Both the position numbers and the translations under genes were made by a program. A DNA stretch of 22,032 nucleotides, taken from the IMG/VR virus record IMGVR_UViG_3300023301_000127, positions 1 through 22,032 of that record; one strand, given 5' to 3'. The notes below the pieces were generated by a model. The model saw nothing but the letters and a program-made list of their open reading frames with translations. It had not been told where the DNA came from and did not search any database. Below, piece after piece: positions 6,516 through 14,796 of the stretch; the first letter of the stretch is position 1; every line of letters starts with the position of its first letter. This stretch comes from a virus.

Positions 6516-8390
6516 TTATATATCCTTAATATTTTTTTCATCCAATAATGAAGAAACTGAATCGTCTTTGGGTTTAAATACAATGTATTTTAATAAATTT
6601 TCATTTCTTTTATATTCAACTAATGATAAGGGTGAACCGCCTTTTGGTGTACCACTTTCTTCAGGTTTATTAGCAGTATATAGTGTTGCATTTTCTTTAC
6701 TTCCTAATCTATCTTTACCTAAAGGGTCATTTTGAGTTCCAATAATTGATGCTTTTTCTTTAGGACGTCCAACAGGTTGCGTTTCATCATATCCTGGAGG
6801 TACAGGTCCCTTAACGTCACCAACACCATTTCTACCTTTCCCATATAATGTAGCTAAATCATGAGGGGTTCCATATGATTTTCCAGATTGTGCTGGATCA
6901 TTACCTTCGTTTTCTATTTGGGATATCCTGAATGCACGTTTTTTATCCTCAATAATTAAGTCTCTATATTCATCAAATTGATCTTCAGAGAATTGGAATA
7001 TTTTATCATATACCCAATCAGAAGGCATTAGGTTACTATCTTGAATGTCTTTAGCTAATGCTACTTTTTCTTTCCATAATGCTATTTTTTCTTGTTCATA
7101 AATAATTGAAGGAATAGTTAAGGATAATTCAAAATTCCCTAAACTTTCACCATCAAATCCTTGAGTATATAAATGGACTAATGCTATTTTATATAATTCA
7201 GACAACACAATACGTTGAATACGTTCAACTGTTCGGGCAAATCTAATATCCTCAGCAGCTAAAGTAGCTTTACCTGTTAAATCTTTTTCAAATCCAAAAA
7301 ATGCTTTAGGTACTTTTAAAGCAGCTAGCATTTCATCTCTTAAAAATTCAACATCGTCAATAGCATTGTATTCTAAACCTTTAATAGTGTCAATTTTAGT
7401 ATTGGAATTTCCCCCACGTTGAGGAATATAAAAATCCTCCATTAAGTTTTGGACGTTGTATTTTAGATTATAATCTCCAGTATTCTGGTCCATATATGGA
7501 GTTTTTTTCATTTTGTTTTTCAACTTCTCCATATACCCATCAACTTCCGCATTAGGTAAATTACCAATATCAACATAAAATACTCGTTTTTCCGGCGCTC
7601 TAGTGATGCGGTGTAATAACATCGCATCCTTCATTAGAACATATTGTTTATACGTTTTACGTGCGGGTTCAATGTATGATCTTCCGTATGGGAGGTAATT
7701 AGCATCAGTCAATAAACGAAAATGAGCTATTTCATAATTTTCAAATTTAATTTTCCCATCTCTATCTTTAACTCGAGAATTTAACCCCCCGGCAGCTATT
7801 GAAGATGGTTCAATTTTGAAACAAACATATGACGGATTTTGTGGATCTGAACCTTCTTCACGTACCATATCATATATTGATAATGGTGTTACATTATATA
7901 TACCAAAATTTTCAGCAACTTCTAAATGTAGATAAAAATCCCCATATTTACTCATGTTACGAATCCATAACCACAAATTAAATTCTATATTTAATATATC
8001 GTAAAATAAGTTATAAAGTATTTTTTGTATTTTTTCATCAGGGGATCTAATCTGTAGTACTTCTCCCGATTCATTTTTTAGAGTTGCTTCATCAGAAATA
8101 ATATCTAAAGCAGAAGCTATAATAGATTCAGTATCCATTGCTTCATAATCAGTATATAACTGGATACGAAGTGTTTGATAATTTATAGTTGGGTTATACG
8201 GCATATTAGCTCCGTATCTGTGAAGTTTAGTAAATCTATCTATCAAGGCATTGGTTTTAACATTACCAAATGCTTGTATTCTATCAGTATCTAATGTTTT
8301 TAATTGTTTACCACCTACATTTCGGATGATAACATCTGTACTAAACAAACGTTTTAGATTTCCAAATAGTCCTTGATTATTTTCGGCCAT
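6516..8390 (-). CDS. 20: Portal vertex protein gp20
   Basis: At 624 residues this is a T4 gp20-type portal, the dodecameric ring at the unique head vertex through which DNA is packaged and on which the prohead is initiated. Recognisable family features include PYNPTINYQTLRIQLYTDYE near 65-84, DIISDEAT near 100, a WIRNMSKYGDFYLHLEV core near 140-160, and the RITRAPEKRVFYVDIGNLP block near 260-280. KVPKAFFGFEKDLTGKATLA follows near 365. It is about 100 residues longer than T4 gp20 (524), mainly through a Gly/Pro/Lys-rich C-terminal tail from about 500 (YGTPHDLATLYGKG onward). The gene follows gp17 with only 33 bases between them. The start codon has an A-rich leader and no Shine-Dalgarno. Confidence 0.93.
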   Translation of the reverse strand: MAENNQGLFGNLKRLFSTDVIIRNVGGKQLKTLDTDRIQAFGNVKTNALIDRFTKLHRYGANMPYNPTINYQTLRIQLYTDYEAMDTESIIASALDIISDEATLKNESGEVLQIRSPDEKIQKILYNLFYDILNIEFNLWLWIRNMSKYGDFYLHLEVAENFGIYNVTPLSIYDMVREEGSDPQNPSYVCFKIEPSSIAAGGLNSRVKDRDGKIKFENYEIAHFRLLTDANYLPYGRSYIEPARKTYKQYVLMKDAMLLHRITRAPEKRVFYVDIGNLPNAEVDGYMEKLKNKMKKTPYMDQNTGDYNLKYNVQNLMEDFYIPQRGGNSNTKIDTIKGLEYNAIDDVEFLRDEMLAALKVPKAFFGFEKDLTGKATLAAEDIRFARTVERIQRIVLSELYKIALVHLYTQGFDGESLGNFELSLTIPSIIYEQEKIALWKEKVALAKDIQDSNLMPSDWVYDKIFQFSEDQFDEYRDLIIEDKKRAFRISQIENEGNDPAQSGKSYGTPHDLATLYGKGRNGVGDVKGPVPPGYDETQPVGRPKEKASIIGTQNDPLGKDRLGSKENATLYTANKPEESGTPKGGSPLSLVEYKRNENLLKYIVFKPKDDSVSSLLDEKNIKDI

Positions 8391-8411
8391 TTTTTATATT
8401 TTAATATGTTG

Positions 8412-8419
8412 ATAAATAT
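8412..8419 (-). promoter_or_regulatory. ATATTTAT box upstream of gp20
   Basis: The coding strand reads ACATATTTATCAAC, 22 bases before the gp20 ATG. It is a member of the recurring intergenic ATATTTAT set. A promoter or A/T-rich ribosome landing site are both possible. Confidence 0.2.
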
Positions 8420-8423
8420 GTAA

Positions 8424-10010
8424 TTATAAAACCCAACTGATATCTTCCATAAATCCCATTCCATTATTTAATTGATAGGGATTATGTTGTCCGCTAGGGA
8501 ATGTAGGATACATACCATCATAACCCGTTTTAGACATTCCTGTTAATGCTGCTCTCGTTATGTCCATTCCTGTTGAATGATATTTCAATGCTGTATCTCT
8601 TAAAAATAAACCAATACCTGCACTTATTGTTAAATCATCATTGTATCCGTTTTGGGATTGTGCTTTACCATTTAACCAAATAAATACTCTCAATTCTTCA
8701 AGTAAGCGTTTTGATCTAAATATAAATACACGTTCGCGAATATACGACTCTAATTTTGCGATGACAAGTGGTCTAGTGCGAGTGGAGTTTGTGAATCCAG
8801 GAACTGTTTGATCATTTTCTAATTTATCAAGATATTTATCCATTGACATGTCTCCATAAGAACGAGGGGAATAATATAGATTTGAATATCCACGTTCTAT
8901 AATTGTATTAACAACATCCCACCCAATATTAGCATTTTCTACTACTAATAATGCATTATTGTATTCGCTAGCAACAGAAACTAACATATGGCCAAATTCA
9001 CGAGTACCGATTTGGGATTTGTATTCAGCTACTTGTTCACAACCTTCAATATCTATAACATGGAATGCTGAAAAATCACTACCATCCCCACGGGCGACAT
9101 CCGCACATATTAAATATTGTTTACTATAATCAGGATATTGCCATATCCAAAAATCGCTTCCCATAAATCTACGTTCAATAGGATCTTGAATAAAATTATC
9201 CTCATAATATTTAAGTGTATCAGGTTCAACAACTGAATTACCTGATCCTAAGAAATCACAATCATATTCTTGAGCAAATTCACGAGCAGACATGGTGTTT
9301 TTTTCAGTTTCATACCATTTTTGATCTCTATCAGGATGTAAATCCCATTTTAATTCAGTAGCATAAAATTCATTATCTTGCATTACTGCATTAGAATATG
9401 TTTTATGAAACCAATTTCCAATACCATTAGGTGATGACAATGCTATAATTCTTCCCCCTGTTGCGATTGTAGGTTTTATACTAGTATAAATCTTATCAAT
9501 ACCTTCAATAAATGCACCTTCATCTATTATTAATAAAGATACAGCATATGAACGACCAGCATCAGATGCTGCTGATGTGGCTATGATTTGGGAATTATTG
9601 GATAATTTTAAAGATAATTTATTATCGGATATAGGTTTTTTACTACCTCTTAACCAACCAGGTAAATTATTGTACATAAATTGTACTTTATCAACCATGC
9701 CTTTAGCTGTTTCTTGTTTAGTAGCAATACATAATATTGTTTTATCTTTATTAAATAACATTGTATGTAATGCATAACCAGCAGCTAATGTTGATATTCC
9801 TAATTGACGAGATTTATTTATTATATTGAAACGATGATTACGGAAATCATCTAATACATTTTCTTGGAATGGATATAGATGGAATAATATTCTACCTTTG
9901 ATGGGATGTTGGATATAACAATATTTTTTGAAAAAATGAATAGGATCTTTACTACATTTAATATATTCTTGGAGGATGATATTTTTTATATTTGCTTGTT
10001 GTTCTGCCAT
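8424..10010 (-). CDS. 17: Large terminase subunit gp17 (packaging ATPase-nuclease)
   Basis: This 528-residue protein is the motor that pumps DNA into the prohead and cuts the concatemer. The ATPase half shows a Walker A-type segment SRQLGIST (67-74), Walker B LLIIDEGAF with D163/E164, and the coupling motif LSSPNGIGNW (191-200). The RNase H-like nuclease half shows the three acidic clusters: ADVARGDGSD (Asp304), VVENANIGWD (Glu358) and GYNDDL (Asp458/459). It is shorter than T4 gp17 (610), mostly at the ends. The Walker A lacks the usual lysine of T4's SRQLGKTT, having isoleucine there. No small terminase (gp16) is visible in the window. A terminator lies upstream, so gp17 likely has its own promoter, possibly near the TATATTTATATA stretch at about 10033-10044. 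Confidence 0.95.
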   Translation of the reverse strand: MAEQQANIKNIILQEYIKCSKDPIHFFKKYCYIQHPIKGRILFHLYPFQENVLDDFRNHRFNIINKSRQLGISTLAAGYALHTMLFNKDKTILCIATKQETAKGMVDKVQFMYNNLPGWLRGSKKPISDNKLSLKLSNNSQIIATSAASDAGRSYAVSLLIIDEGAFIEGIDKIYTSIKPTIATGGRIIALSSPNGIGNWFHKTYSNAVMQDNEFYATELKWDLHPDRDQKWYETEKNTMSAREFAQEYDCDFLGSGNSVVEPDTLKYYEDNFIQDPIERRFMGSDFWIWQYPDYSKQYLICADVARGDGSDFSAFHVIDIEGCEQVAEYKSQIGTREFGHMLVSVASEYNNALLVVENANIGWDVVNTIIERGYSNLYYSPRSYGDMSMDKYLDKLENDQTVPGFTNSTRTRPLVIAKLESYIRERVFIFRSKRLLEELRVFIWLNGKAQSQNGYNDDLTISAGIGLFLRDTALKYHSTGMDITRAALTGMSKTGYDGMYPTFPSGQHNPYQLNNGMGFMEDISWVL

Positions 10011-10034
10011 ATATTGTTACAATTATTATTGTAT

Positions 10035-10042
10035 ATAAATAT
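10035..10042 (-). promoter_or_regulatory. ATATTTAT box upstream of gp17
   Basis: The coding strand reads TATATATTTATATAC, 25 bases before the gp17 ATG and just downstream of the spanin-operon terminator. A new promoter is expected here because the terminator should stop upstream transcripts. The match to a known consensus is weak. Confidence 0.3.
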
Positions 10043-10058
10043 ATAATAGAAAGGGAAA

Positions 10059-10076
10059 ACCCGCATTTATGCGGGT
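10059..10076 (-). terminator. Intrinsic terminator after the spanin-like pair
   Basis: A perfect stem ACCCGCAT/ATGCGGGT is followed on the minus strand by TTTTCCCTTTC. It is GC-rich against a very AT-rich background. It lies 37 bases past the stop of the upstream gene and 49 bases before gp17, separating the two transcription units. Confidence 0.85.
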
Positions 10077-10113
10077 CTTCGAGATTGCACTGTATCCTCG
10101 GGAGAAGAGAATG

Positions 10114-10536
10114 TTATTTAGTTATATATAAATATGTTAATGCTGTTAAACCAATAGTAAACCCTAATTTAGTATAAAATCCTTTCACTTTAGCCTTTCT
10201 TAAATCTTTTTGCAAAGTATTAGTCATATTTTTATATGCTGTTGATTGTAAATCATAATCATTAGTCATTTGTTTCCAATGACCATCTTTAATTTCATAT
10301 TGTTGAATTATGGAAGATTGGATTAATAATTGATTTTCCAAATTTACAACTAATAATTGAGTTTTGATTAGTTCTAATTTAACACCATCATATGCTACTA
10401 AATCTTTAACAACTTGTCTTGCAATTCTGGTAGGTAATATTACTACACTATCTTTATTATTTGTACCGGTCTGTGAAAAAGTGTTGGAGCTCAGTATTAT
10501 TAAACTTATCAACCATATCAACTTTATTTTTTGCAT
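10114..10536 (-). CDS. Signal-peptide protein, probable spanin partner (outer or periplasmic)
   Basis: This 140-residue protein has a classic export signal, MQKIKLIWLISLIILSSNTF then SQTG. An ending in ...FSQ is common in Flavobacteriia. A conserved-looking block follows (DSVVILPTRIARQVVKDL, about 30-47), then a helical coiled-coil-like middle, and a short hydrophobic C-terminal segment (GFTIGLTALTYLYI, about 125-138). The gene starts inside its upstream neighbour in another frame (80-base overlap), the hallmark arrangement of Rz/Rz1 spanin genes that fuse inner and outer membranes at lysis. Against a standard outer spanin, no lipobox cysteine is present. With hydrophobic segments at both ends it may be a single-protein-type spanin or another envelope protein. 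A lysis role is inferred. Confidence 0.6.
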   Translation of the reverse strand: MQKIKLIWLISLIILSSNTFSQTGTNNKDSVVILPTRIARQVVKDLVAYDGVKLELIKTQLLVVNLENQLLIQSSIIQQYEIKDGHWKQMTNDYDLQSTAYKNMTNTLQKDLRKAKVKGFYTKLGFTIGLTALTYLYITK

Positions 10537-10798
10537 TTTGTTTTATAGATTTAATATCTTCTTTTAATAAATCATTTTGATTTTTTAAGTTTATTAATTC
10601 ACCCCCCATCGATTCTATTAATCTATCTGATTCTTTTAGTTCAATTTTTAATGAATCAATACTACATTGTGTTGAATCTATTATTTTTTTATATTTTTCA
10701 ATATTTTCAGGAATAGATGGAGATTTAAAGTAATATATTATAACAATAATTAATATTATTATAATAATTATTATTTGACCTATAATATATTTTTTCAT
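10457..10798 (-). CDS. Inner-membrane coiled-coil protein, probable i-spanin
   Basis: This 113-residue protein has one N-terminal membrane segment (about 5-23, nearly all Ile/Val/Leu) after a short basic MKK. An extended charged coiled coil follows (about 30-95), ending in NNTELQHFFTDRYK. This is the layout of Rz-like inner-membrane spanins, and an ELxxxFTDRY-type ending is frequent in Rz-like proteins. The downstream signal-peptide gene begins within it in a different frame, as in Rz/Rz1. Its own ATG overlaps the stop of the upstream gene (TAATG). No holin or endolysin is visible next to it. Spanin assignment rests on architecture and gene overlap. Confidence 0.62.
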   Translation of the reverse strand: MKKYIIGQIIIIIIILIIVIIYYFKSPSIPENIEKYKKIIDSTQCSIDSLKIELKESDRLIESMGGELINLKNQNDLLKEDIKSIKQNAKNKVDMVDKFNNTELQHFFTDRYK

Positions 10799-11697
10799 TA
10801 TCTTTGATTCTTATCTTCAGGTGCTTTACGACGTTGTAAATAGGGGCTAGAAGCAAATAAATCAGCAATACGTTTTTCTAATTCATCCTTTTTAATTTTT
10901 AATTTATCTTCTTCACCTCTATCTTTAGAAATCATATCATCTCCACTCCTAGAGATTTTTCTATTTTGTCTTAAAGCACTATCAATATTTCTTAAACGTT
11001 CTTTAGCATTTAAAAATTTCATTAATTTATCATATTCTTCATCAGAAATAGAAGACTTTATTTTAGAAGCATCTTTAGGAAGTAATGTAGTAAAATCATC
11101 ATCACCACCTGCATTTCTAGCAGCAGCAAATGAAGCTGCAATTTCTTCTTCACTTGGATCATTTGTAGATGTATTAAATTTCTCCCCATCACCTATAAAA
11201 AAATCTTCAGGATCAATTATTTGTTTTGTTGTTGGGGGAGCGATTTTACCACCTTTATCAATGCGAGAAGCAGCTATACCTGATCCACTTACTGTATCTA
11301 ATACACCTGCTTGAGTTAATGCTACTATTATAGGATTTATTGCTTGTTGAGGACGATCGAATTGATCTTTAGCTATTGTAGCAACAGGAGACTGTCCTTT
11401 ATCTTGTAAATATGAAATAATACCTTGAACTCCTTTTGAATTTTTTACTTTATCGCCTAAACTATCTAATTTAGATAAATCTGCAATCTTATAAAGGATG
11501 GGAATACGAGCCATCTCATTCATATCACCTTCTAATGTTACTGTACCTCTTTGAAGGGTTTGTTTTTCCTTAGCTAATGCTTGTTCTTTTGCTTTAAGTA
11601 ATTCAATAGCTTTATTTTTTACATTTCTATCAGTAGATGCATCTTCATTTAATACTTCTAAAATAGCTTCTTTAATTAATTTTTCTAATTTTTTCAT
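10798..11697 (-). CDS. Head-region protein with leader-like N-terminus and possible winged-helix segment
   Basis: This 299-residue protein begins MKKLEKLIKEAILEVLNEDA, a helical leader with possible gp21 cuts at IKE|A and LNE|D. Residues about 60-135 read like a compact helical domain (MNEMARIPILYKIADLSKLD, then ...SPVATIAKDQFDRPQQAINP...ALTQAGVLD). The pattern of the last part suggests a winged helix-turn-helix, so DNA binding is possible but unproven. The C-terminal half is charged, with a DPEDFFIGDGEKF acidic patch and coiled-coil-like stretches to a basic end (RRKAPEDKNQR). It overlaps the upstream gene by four bases (ATGA) and the downstream one by TAATG, so translation is coupled through the cluster. 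I do not recognise a characterised family. Confidence 0.72.
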   Translation of the reverse strand: MKKLEKLIKEAILEVLNEDASTDRNVKNKAIELLKAKEQALAKEKQTLQRGTVTLEGDMNEMARIPILYKIADLSKLDSLGDKVKNSKGVQGIISYLQDKGQSPVATIAKDQFDRPQQAINPIIVALTQAGVLDTVSGSGIAASRIDKGGKIAPPTTKQIIDPEDFFIGDGEKFNTSTNDPSEEEIAASFAAARNAGGDDDFTTLLPKDASKIKSSISDEEYDKLMKFLNAKERLRNIDSALRQNRKISRSGDDMISKDRGEEDKLKIKKDELEKRIADLFASSPYLQRRKAPEDKNQR

Positions 11698-12218
11698 TTT
11701 TTAATTACATTAAAACCATCTCTGATGGTATATAAATTGTAGTTGGTTAAGGTTTTGATTTGTTTATCTAAATATGCTTGATATAAATATGACTTTTGTT
11801 GTTTCCCCGTTAAGAGATTTAAATCTTTATTATTAGCCTCTATATATAAACCATCGGGATTATTATTTGATATAAATTCTTTAACAATATATGATAATGT
11901 TGACATTATTTTTAATATTGTTTTTAAATCTGATTTTATTGCTTGATATTCTTCCCCATTAATAGTAAAAGCTACATTATAAAATTCTTTATTTTTATAA
12001 TTAGGTACTTTATGAAAATAATAGTGTTTGCTAATTGTATCTTCTATAAGTTCAAATTCAACTTTAACGTTAATGTTTTCATTATTGAATGGAAAACCAA
12101 ATGAATATTTAAAATTATTAATTTTATTATATTTAATGGGTTCTATAGATGCTTCCCCAATCTCATTAAGAATAATATTATTTAATATTTCATTAACTAA
12201 AGTACGTAATGAAGCCAT
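11694..12218 (-). CDS. Hypothetical phage protein with leader-like N-terminus
   Basis: This 174-residue protein starts MASLRTLVNEILNNIILNEI followed by GEAS. Three consecutive (L/I/V)xE sites (VNE, LNE, IGE|A) within the first 23 residues would suit gp21 processing. The body alternates predicted beta strands (NFKYSFGFPFN, INVKVEFELIED, FYNVAFTINGEEYQ) with a helical C-terminal half ending in GKQQKSYLYQAYLDKQIKTL. I recognise the general pattern from unnamed proteins of T4-like phages, but no function is known to me. Its stop overlaps the next start by four bases. An ATATTTATAATC sequence immediately precedes the ATG. Confidence 0.72.
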   Translation of the reverse strand: MASLRTLVNEILNNIILNEIGEASIEPIKYNKINNFKYSFGFPFNNENINVKVEFELIEDTISKHYYFHKVPNYKNKEFYNVAFTINGEEYQAIKSDLKTILKIMSTLSYIVKEFISNNNPDGLYIEANNKDLNLLTGKQQKSYLYQAYLDKQIKTLTNYNLYTIRDGFNVIKK

Positions 12219-12220
12219 GA

Positions 12221-12739
12221 TTATAAATATTTCATAATTTCGAAAATACGTTCTTCTGTAGTGCCTTTAATCTCAACCAATTTAGTTGGTTTAAATTCAT
12301 TTAATAATCCTTTAATAGCAAAATCAATTTGATCCCTATATTTAGGATCAGTTTCCCTAACACCATTATCTTCAATCTCAAGTCCTTCTGGTGATATATA
12401 GAATACAATATCATAATAAGGCATTAATGTAGTAGCTGCTTCTATCAATAATTGTTTACCTCTCCATTTAATTGATTTAGCACTCATTGTAAAAGCACAT
12501 ACATCCCATATAGTACGATCAGTTAATAAATTATCATGTATTAGTTCTTGGGCTCTTTCAGCCATGAATATGAATTGACCTCTAACGGATGAATCTGTGT
12601 TTAATGGAATACCTAAATCTCGTAGGTATTTTGAACGTTCTGTAGAAACAAAATAATCTTTAAATTCAGGGAGTTCTGATAGTGCTTTAATTAATGTGGT
12701 TTTACCTATGGATACAGTTCCGCATAATCCTATTCTCAT
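12221..12739 (-). CDS. P-loop nucleoside/NadR-type kinase (AAA_28-like)
   Basis: This 172-residue P-loop protein has Walker A GTVSIGKTT at residues 7-15 and an LLTDRTIWD motif with Asp74-Arg75, as in nucleoside and nicotinamide-riboside kinases and the AAA_28 ATPases. A basic helix (KSIKWRGKQLL) and FYISPEG near 115 follow. The C-terminal part has a lid-like charged region (DNGVRETDPKYRDQ). Likely activity is ATP-dependent phosphorylation of a small nucleoside-type substrate, feeding nucleotide or NAD supply during infection; the substrate cannot be read from the sequence. It lies 1 base after the upstream gene and 2 bases before the next. Confidence 0.82.
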   Translation of the reverse strand: MRIGLCGTVSIGKTTLIKALSELPEFKDYFVSTERSKYLRDLGIPLNTDSSVRGQFIFMAERAQELIHDNLLTDRTIWDVCAFTMSAKSIKWRGKQLLIEAATTLMPYYDIVFYISPEGLEIEDNGVRETDPKYRDQIDFAIKGLLNEFKPTKLVEIKGTTEERIFEIMKYL

Positions 12740-12740
12740 A

Positions 12741-13028
12741 TTATTTCTTTTTAGGTTTAATTTTCTTACTAGGTTTATGTGATTCTATTTTACGTCTATC
12801 GCGATCAATACGACGTTCATCTTTTGCAGCTTTACGTTTTGCATTCCAATATTTTTGAGTATCAGATCCATTTCTATATTTAATTTCTACACTAATAGGA
12901 CCTCTATCGGTTATATCTAAATCAAAGGTCCATATTATAGTTTCATCTTCATGTTCATATATGCGTTTAAATTGCCTTGGACATTCAGTTATTTCTAATT
13001 TGGGTCTTCCCCTACGTTCTATTACCAT
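12741..13028 (-). CDS. Small basic protein, unknown function
   Basis: This 95-residue protein has an N-terminal part with mixed strands (EIKYRNG, TIIWTFDLDI) and a strongly basic C-terminus (ERRIDRDRRKIESHKPSKKI, then KPKKK). A basic tail suggests nucleic-acid or nucleotide-partner contact. It is one base upstream of the P-loop kinase and is probably co-transcribed with it. A weak AAAGG lies 4 bases before the ATG. I do not recognise the family. Confidence 0.7.
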   Translation of the reverse strand: MVIERRGRPKLEITECPRQFKRIYEHEDETIIWTFDLDITDRGPISVEIKYRNGSDTQKYWNAKRKAAKDERRIDRDRRKIESHKPSKKIKPKKK

Positions 13029-13077
13029 AACCTTTATTTATTATACGTGAATATAATGAATGAATTTTGATTAAGCT

Positions 13078-13338
13078 CTACATACCTCCCTTTTTAATAG
13101 ATACTTGTTTGAACCAAGGTAAACCATTATTGTGTTTTTTGATTTCATCAAATTGTTTCCTAGTGTAAGGAATACCGAAAATAAAATATTCTGCTTTCCT
13201 TGTATTACCTTCAGGTATTAAGGCAGGTCCATCAAAATTATGTAATTGATTATATTTAACATAACGGATAGTACCATTAGGTGACTTATATATTATAGAT
13301 GGTTCGATTAGGGTTTTCTTTTCTTTTAGTTTTGACAT
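13078..13338 (-). CDS. Small protein with a MORN-like DGPA motif
   Basis: This 86-residue protein contains YKSPNGTIRYVKYNQLHNFD followed by GPALI and YFIFGIPYTRKQFDEIK. The pattern of a short strand, H/N-x-x-DGPA, a strand, then an F/Y-G turn and helix is found in many phage and bacterial small proteins related to MORN-type repeats. No enzymatic residues are evident. It lies between the FAD oxidoreductase (39 bases upstream) and the basic 95-residue gene (49 bases downstream). Function is unknown. Confidence 0.7.
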   Translation of the reverse strand: MSKLKEKKTLIEPSIIYKSPNGTIRYVKYNQLHNFDGPALIPEGNTRKAEYFIFGIPYTRKQFDEIKKHNNGLPWFKQVSIKKGGM

Positions 13339-13377
13339 ATTTTATTTAATTGATTTTTAATATATTATGGTATTATT

Positions 13378-14685
13378 TTAAATAAATATACCAGCATCTT
13401 GAAGAATATACTCAGCAACATATATCCCATGAGCACCACTCACAGTTATACCACGAGCACTTAAAGCATCACCTACAAAATGAACATCTGAATATTTGGT
13501 TAGAGATAGATTAGTGTAATTCACTAATGGTTCTGGGGATAGATATTTTACTTCTCCAATATATATACCCCAATCATCTTCCATTTCAGGAAATATCTTT
13601 TTCATATCATCAATAAAGTTTATAATATATTGAGCATATTTCCCATATGATTCTTTAAATATATTTAATGAGTCTATTTGATGACATAATATTATTTTTC
13701 CTTCAGATGTAAAAGAAGGTTTACGAGATGGCGAATAATATAATCCTTTTCCATCTATTTGACATTGACTAATTATATTACGTGACCATTTAAATGGATC
13801 TTCAATACCTTTAATTTCCATCAATATACCAAAATTAGTTATATCGTTCCTGAATTCTACCCCCTTCTTCGCATGACCATTGTAGCTAATATCTCCATAA
13901 GTTTCTTCAACAGCAACAAAGGCAGCGTTATTATTAGTACAAAAGCTACGAAGAGATACGTTATCAAATTTCTGATATAATTTAAAATCATAACTAATAT
14001 CGATTAATTTTTGGAAATATTTTTGTGGTGCTTCAAAACGTACTCCAATTTGTACTGACTTAGGTTCATCTGGTAATTCATATTGATTGGATAGTTGTTG
14101 GGAGAAATCAATACCACTCTTTCCAACAGCAAATATCAATTTATCATATTCAATACTATGACCGTCATGTAAATATACAGTATGAATATGAAATAATATA
14201 TCAGTTACTTTAGTTTCCCAATGAAATTGGACATTTTTTTCTATTAAATATTGATACCACTTTTTAGCAATTACATGCAGAAAATCAGTACCTATGTGAT
14301 ATACAGGGAATAAACGAAGACCAAAGTAAGGTTTAATAAAATCGGGTTCTTCAACTGGGTTTGAGTACATTATTTTAGAAGGATAAGGATGGAAACGTTT
14401 CCACATTTCAATAGATTGATCCATTAATTCATATGCTTTTTCTTCACCACAATATTTTGATAATTGACCACCTATAGATGTGTGGTAGGTTAATTTACCA
14501 TCAGAGAAGCCTCCAGCTCCTGCGAAACCTATCATTACTTCTTCAGGTTTACGATTATATGGATCTTTTCCTTTATCAATTATAGTGATTAATTCACCTG
14601 GGTAATTATTATCAACTAATTTTAAAGCAGCACTAATACCTGAAACTCCACTTCCTATAATTACAATTTTCTTTGTATATTTCAC
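13378..14685 (-). CDS. FAD-dependent oxidoreductase, COG2509-like (auxiliary metabolic gene)
   Basis: This 435-residue flavoprotein has an N-terminal Rossmann motif VVIIGSGVSGISAAL-like with GSGVSG at 11-16, followed by IIDKG as the acidic end of the ADP-binding fold. GFAGAGGFSDGKLTY is near 53-67. The C-terminal FAD-binding block is VHFVGDALSARGITVSGAHG (401-420). This layout fits the uncharacterised FAD-dependent dehydrogenase family related to HI0933/geranylgeranyl-reductase-like flavoproteins. Substrate is unknown. The start is GTG: an in-frame TAA lies just upstream and the only nearby ATG is out of frame and reads straight into TGA. A TATAAATA sequence (14692-14699) lies 7 bases before the GTG. 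A flavoenzyme in a head-gene region is unusual. Flanking gaps suggest it is an inserted module. Confidence 0.85.
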   Translation of the reverse strand: MKYTKKIVIIGSGVSGISAALKLVDNNYPGELITIIDKGKDPYNRKPEEVMIGFAGAGGFSDGKLTYHTSIGGQLSKYCGEEKAYELMDQSIEMWKRFHPYPSKIMYSNPVEEPDFIKPYFGLRLFPVYHIGTDFLHVIAKKWYQYLIEKNVQFHWETKVTDILFHIHTVYLHDGHSIEYDKLIFAVGKSGIDFSQQLSNQYELPDEPKSVQIGVRFEAPQKYFQKLIDISYDFKLYQKFDNVSLRSFCTNNNAAFVAVEETYGDISYNGHAKKGVEFRNDITNFGILMEIKGIEDPFKWSRNIISQCQIDGKGLYYSPSRKPSFTSEGKIILCHQIDSLNIFKESYGKYAQYIINFIDDMKKIFPEMEDDWGIYIGEVKYLSPEPLVNYTNLSLTKYSDVHFVGDALSARGITVSGAHGIYVAEYILQDAGIFI

Positions 14686-14691
14686 ATTATT

Positions 14692-14699
14692 TATTTATA
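14692..14699 (-). promoter_or_regulatory. TATAAATA sequence before the FAD oxidoreductase
   Basis: The coding strand carries an exact T4 late -10 element (TATAAATA) 7 bases before the GTG start. A transcript from it would begin almost at the start codon, so it would be nearly leaderless. Chance occurrence in such AT-rich DNA is also likely. Confidence 0.3.
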
Positions 14700-14767
14700 T
14701 TTCCATTTAAATCAAACATTAACACTAACATATTTTAATATATTAATTTTATTGTGACAGAACAAAT

Positions 14768-14796
14768 GTAACCCCTACTATTTAAGCAAGGGCTAC
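14768..14796 (-). terminator. Possible terminator hairpin before the FAD oxidoreductase gene
   Basis: The minus-strand RNA can pair GUAGCCCUUG with UAGGGGUUAC using three G-U pairs, closing a 9-base loop. The same pairing is broken on the plus strand, so the hairpin suits minus-strand transcripts. The following ATTTGTTC is a poor U-tract, so termination would be weak. A second hairpin, CCTC/GAGG with a 4-base loop, lies at 14814-14825, and GAATAG/CTATTC repeats lie just beyond. The whole 176-base gap (14686-14861) has no gene. Confidence 0.4.

Noticed and set aside
9992-10177. Plus-strand 61-residue open frame across the terminator
   Set aside because: It is out of step with the uniform minus-strand coding, runs through the terminator hairpin, and overlaps two better genes.
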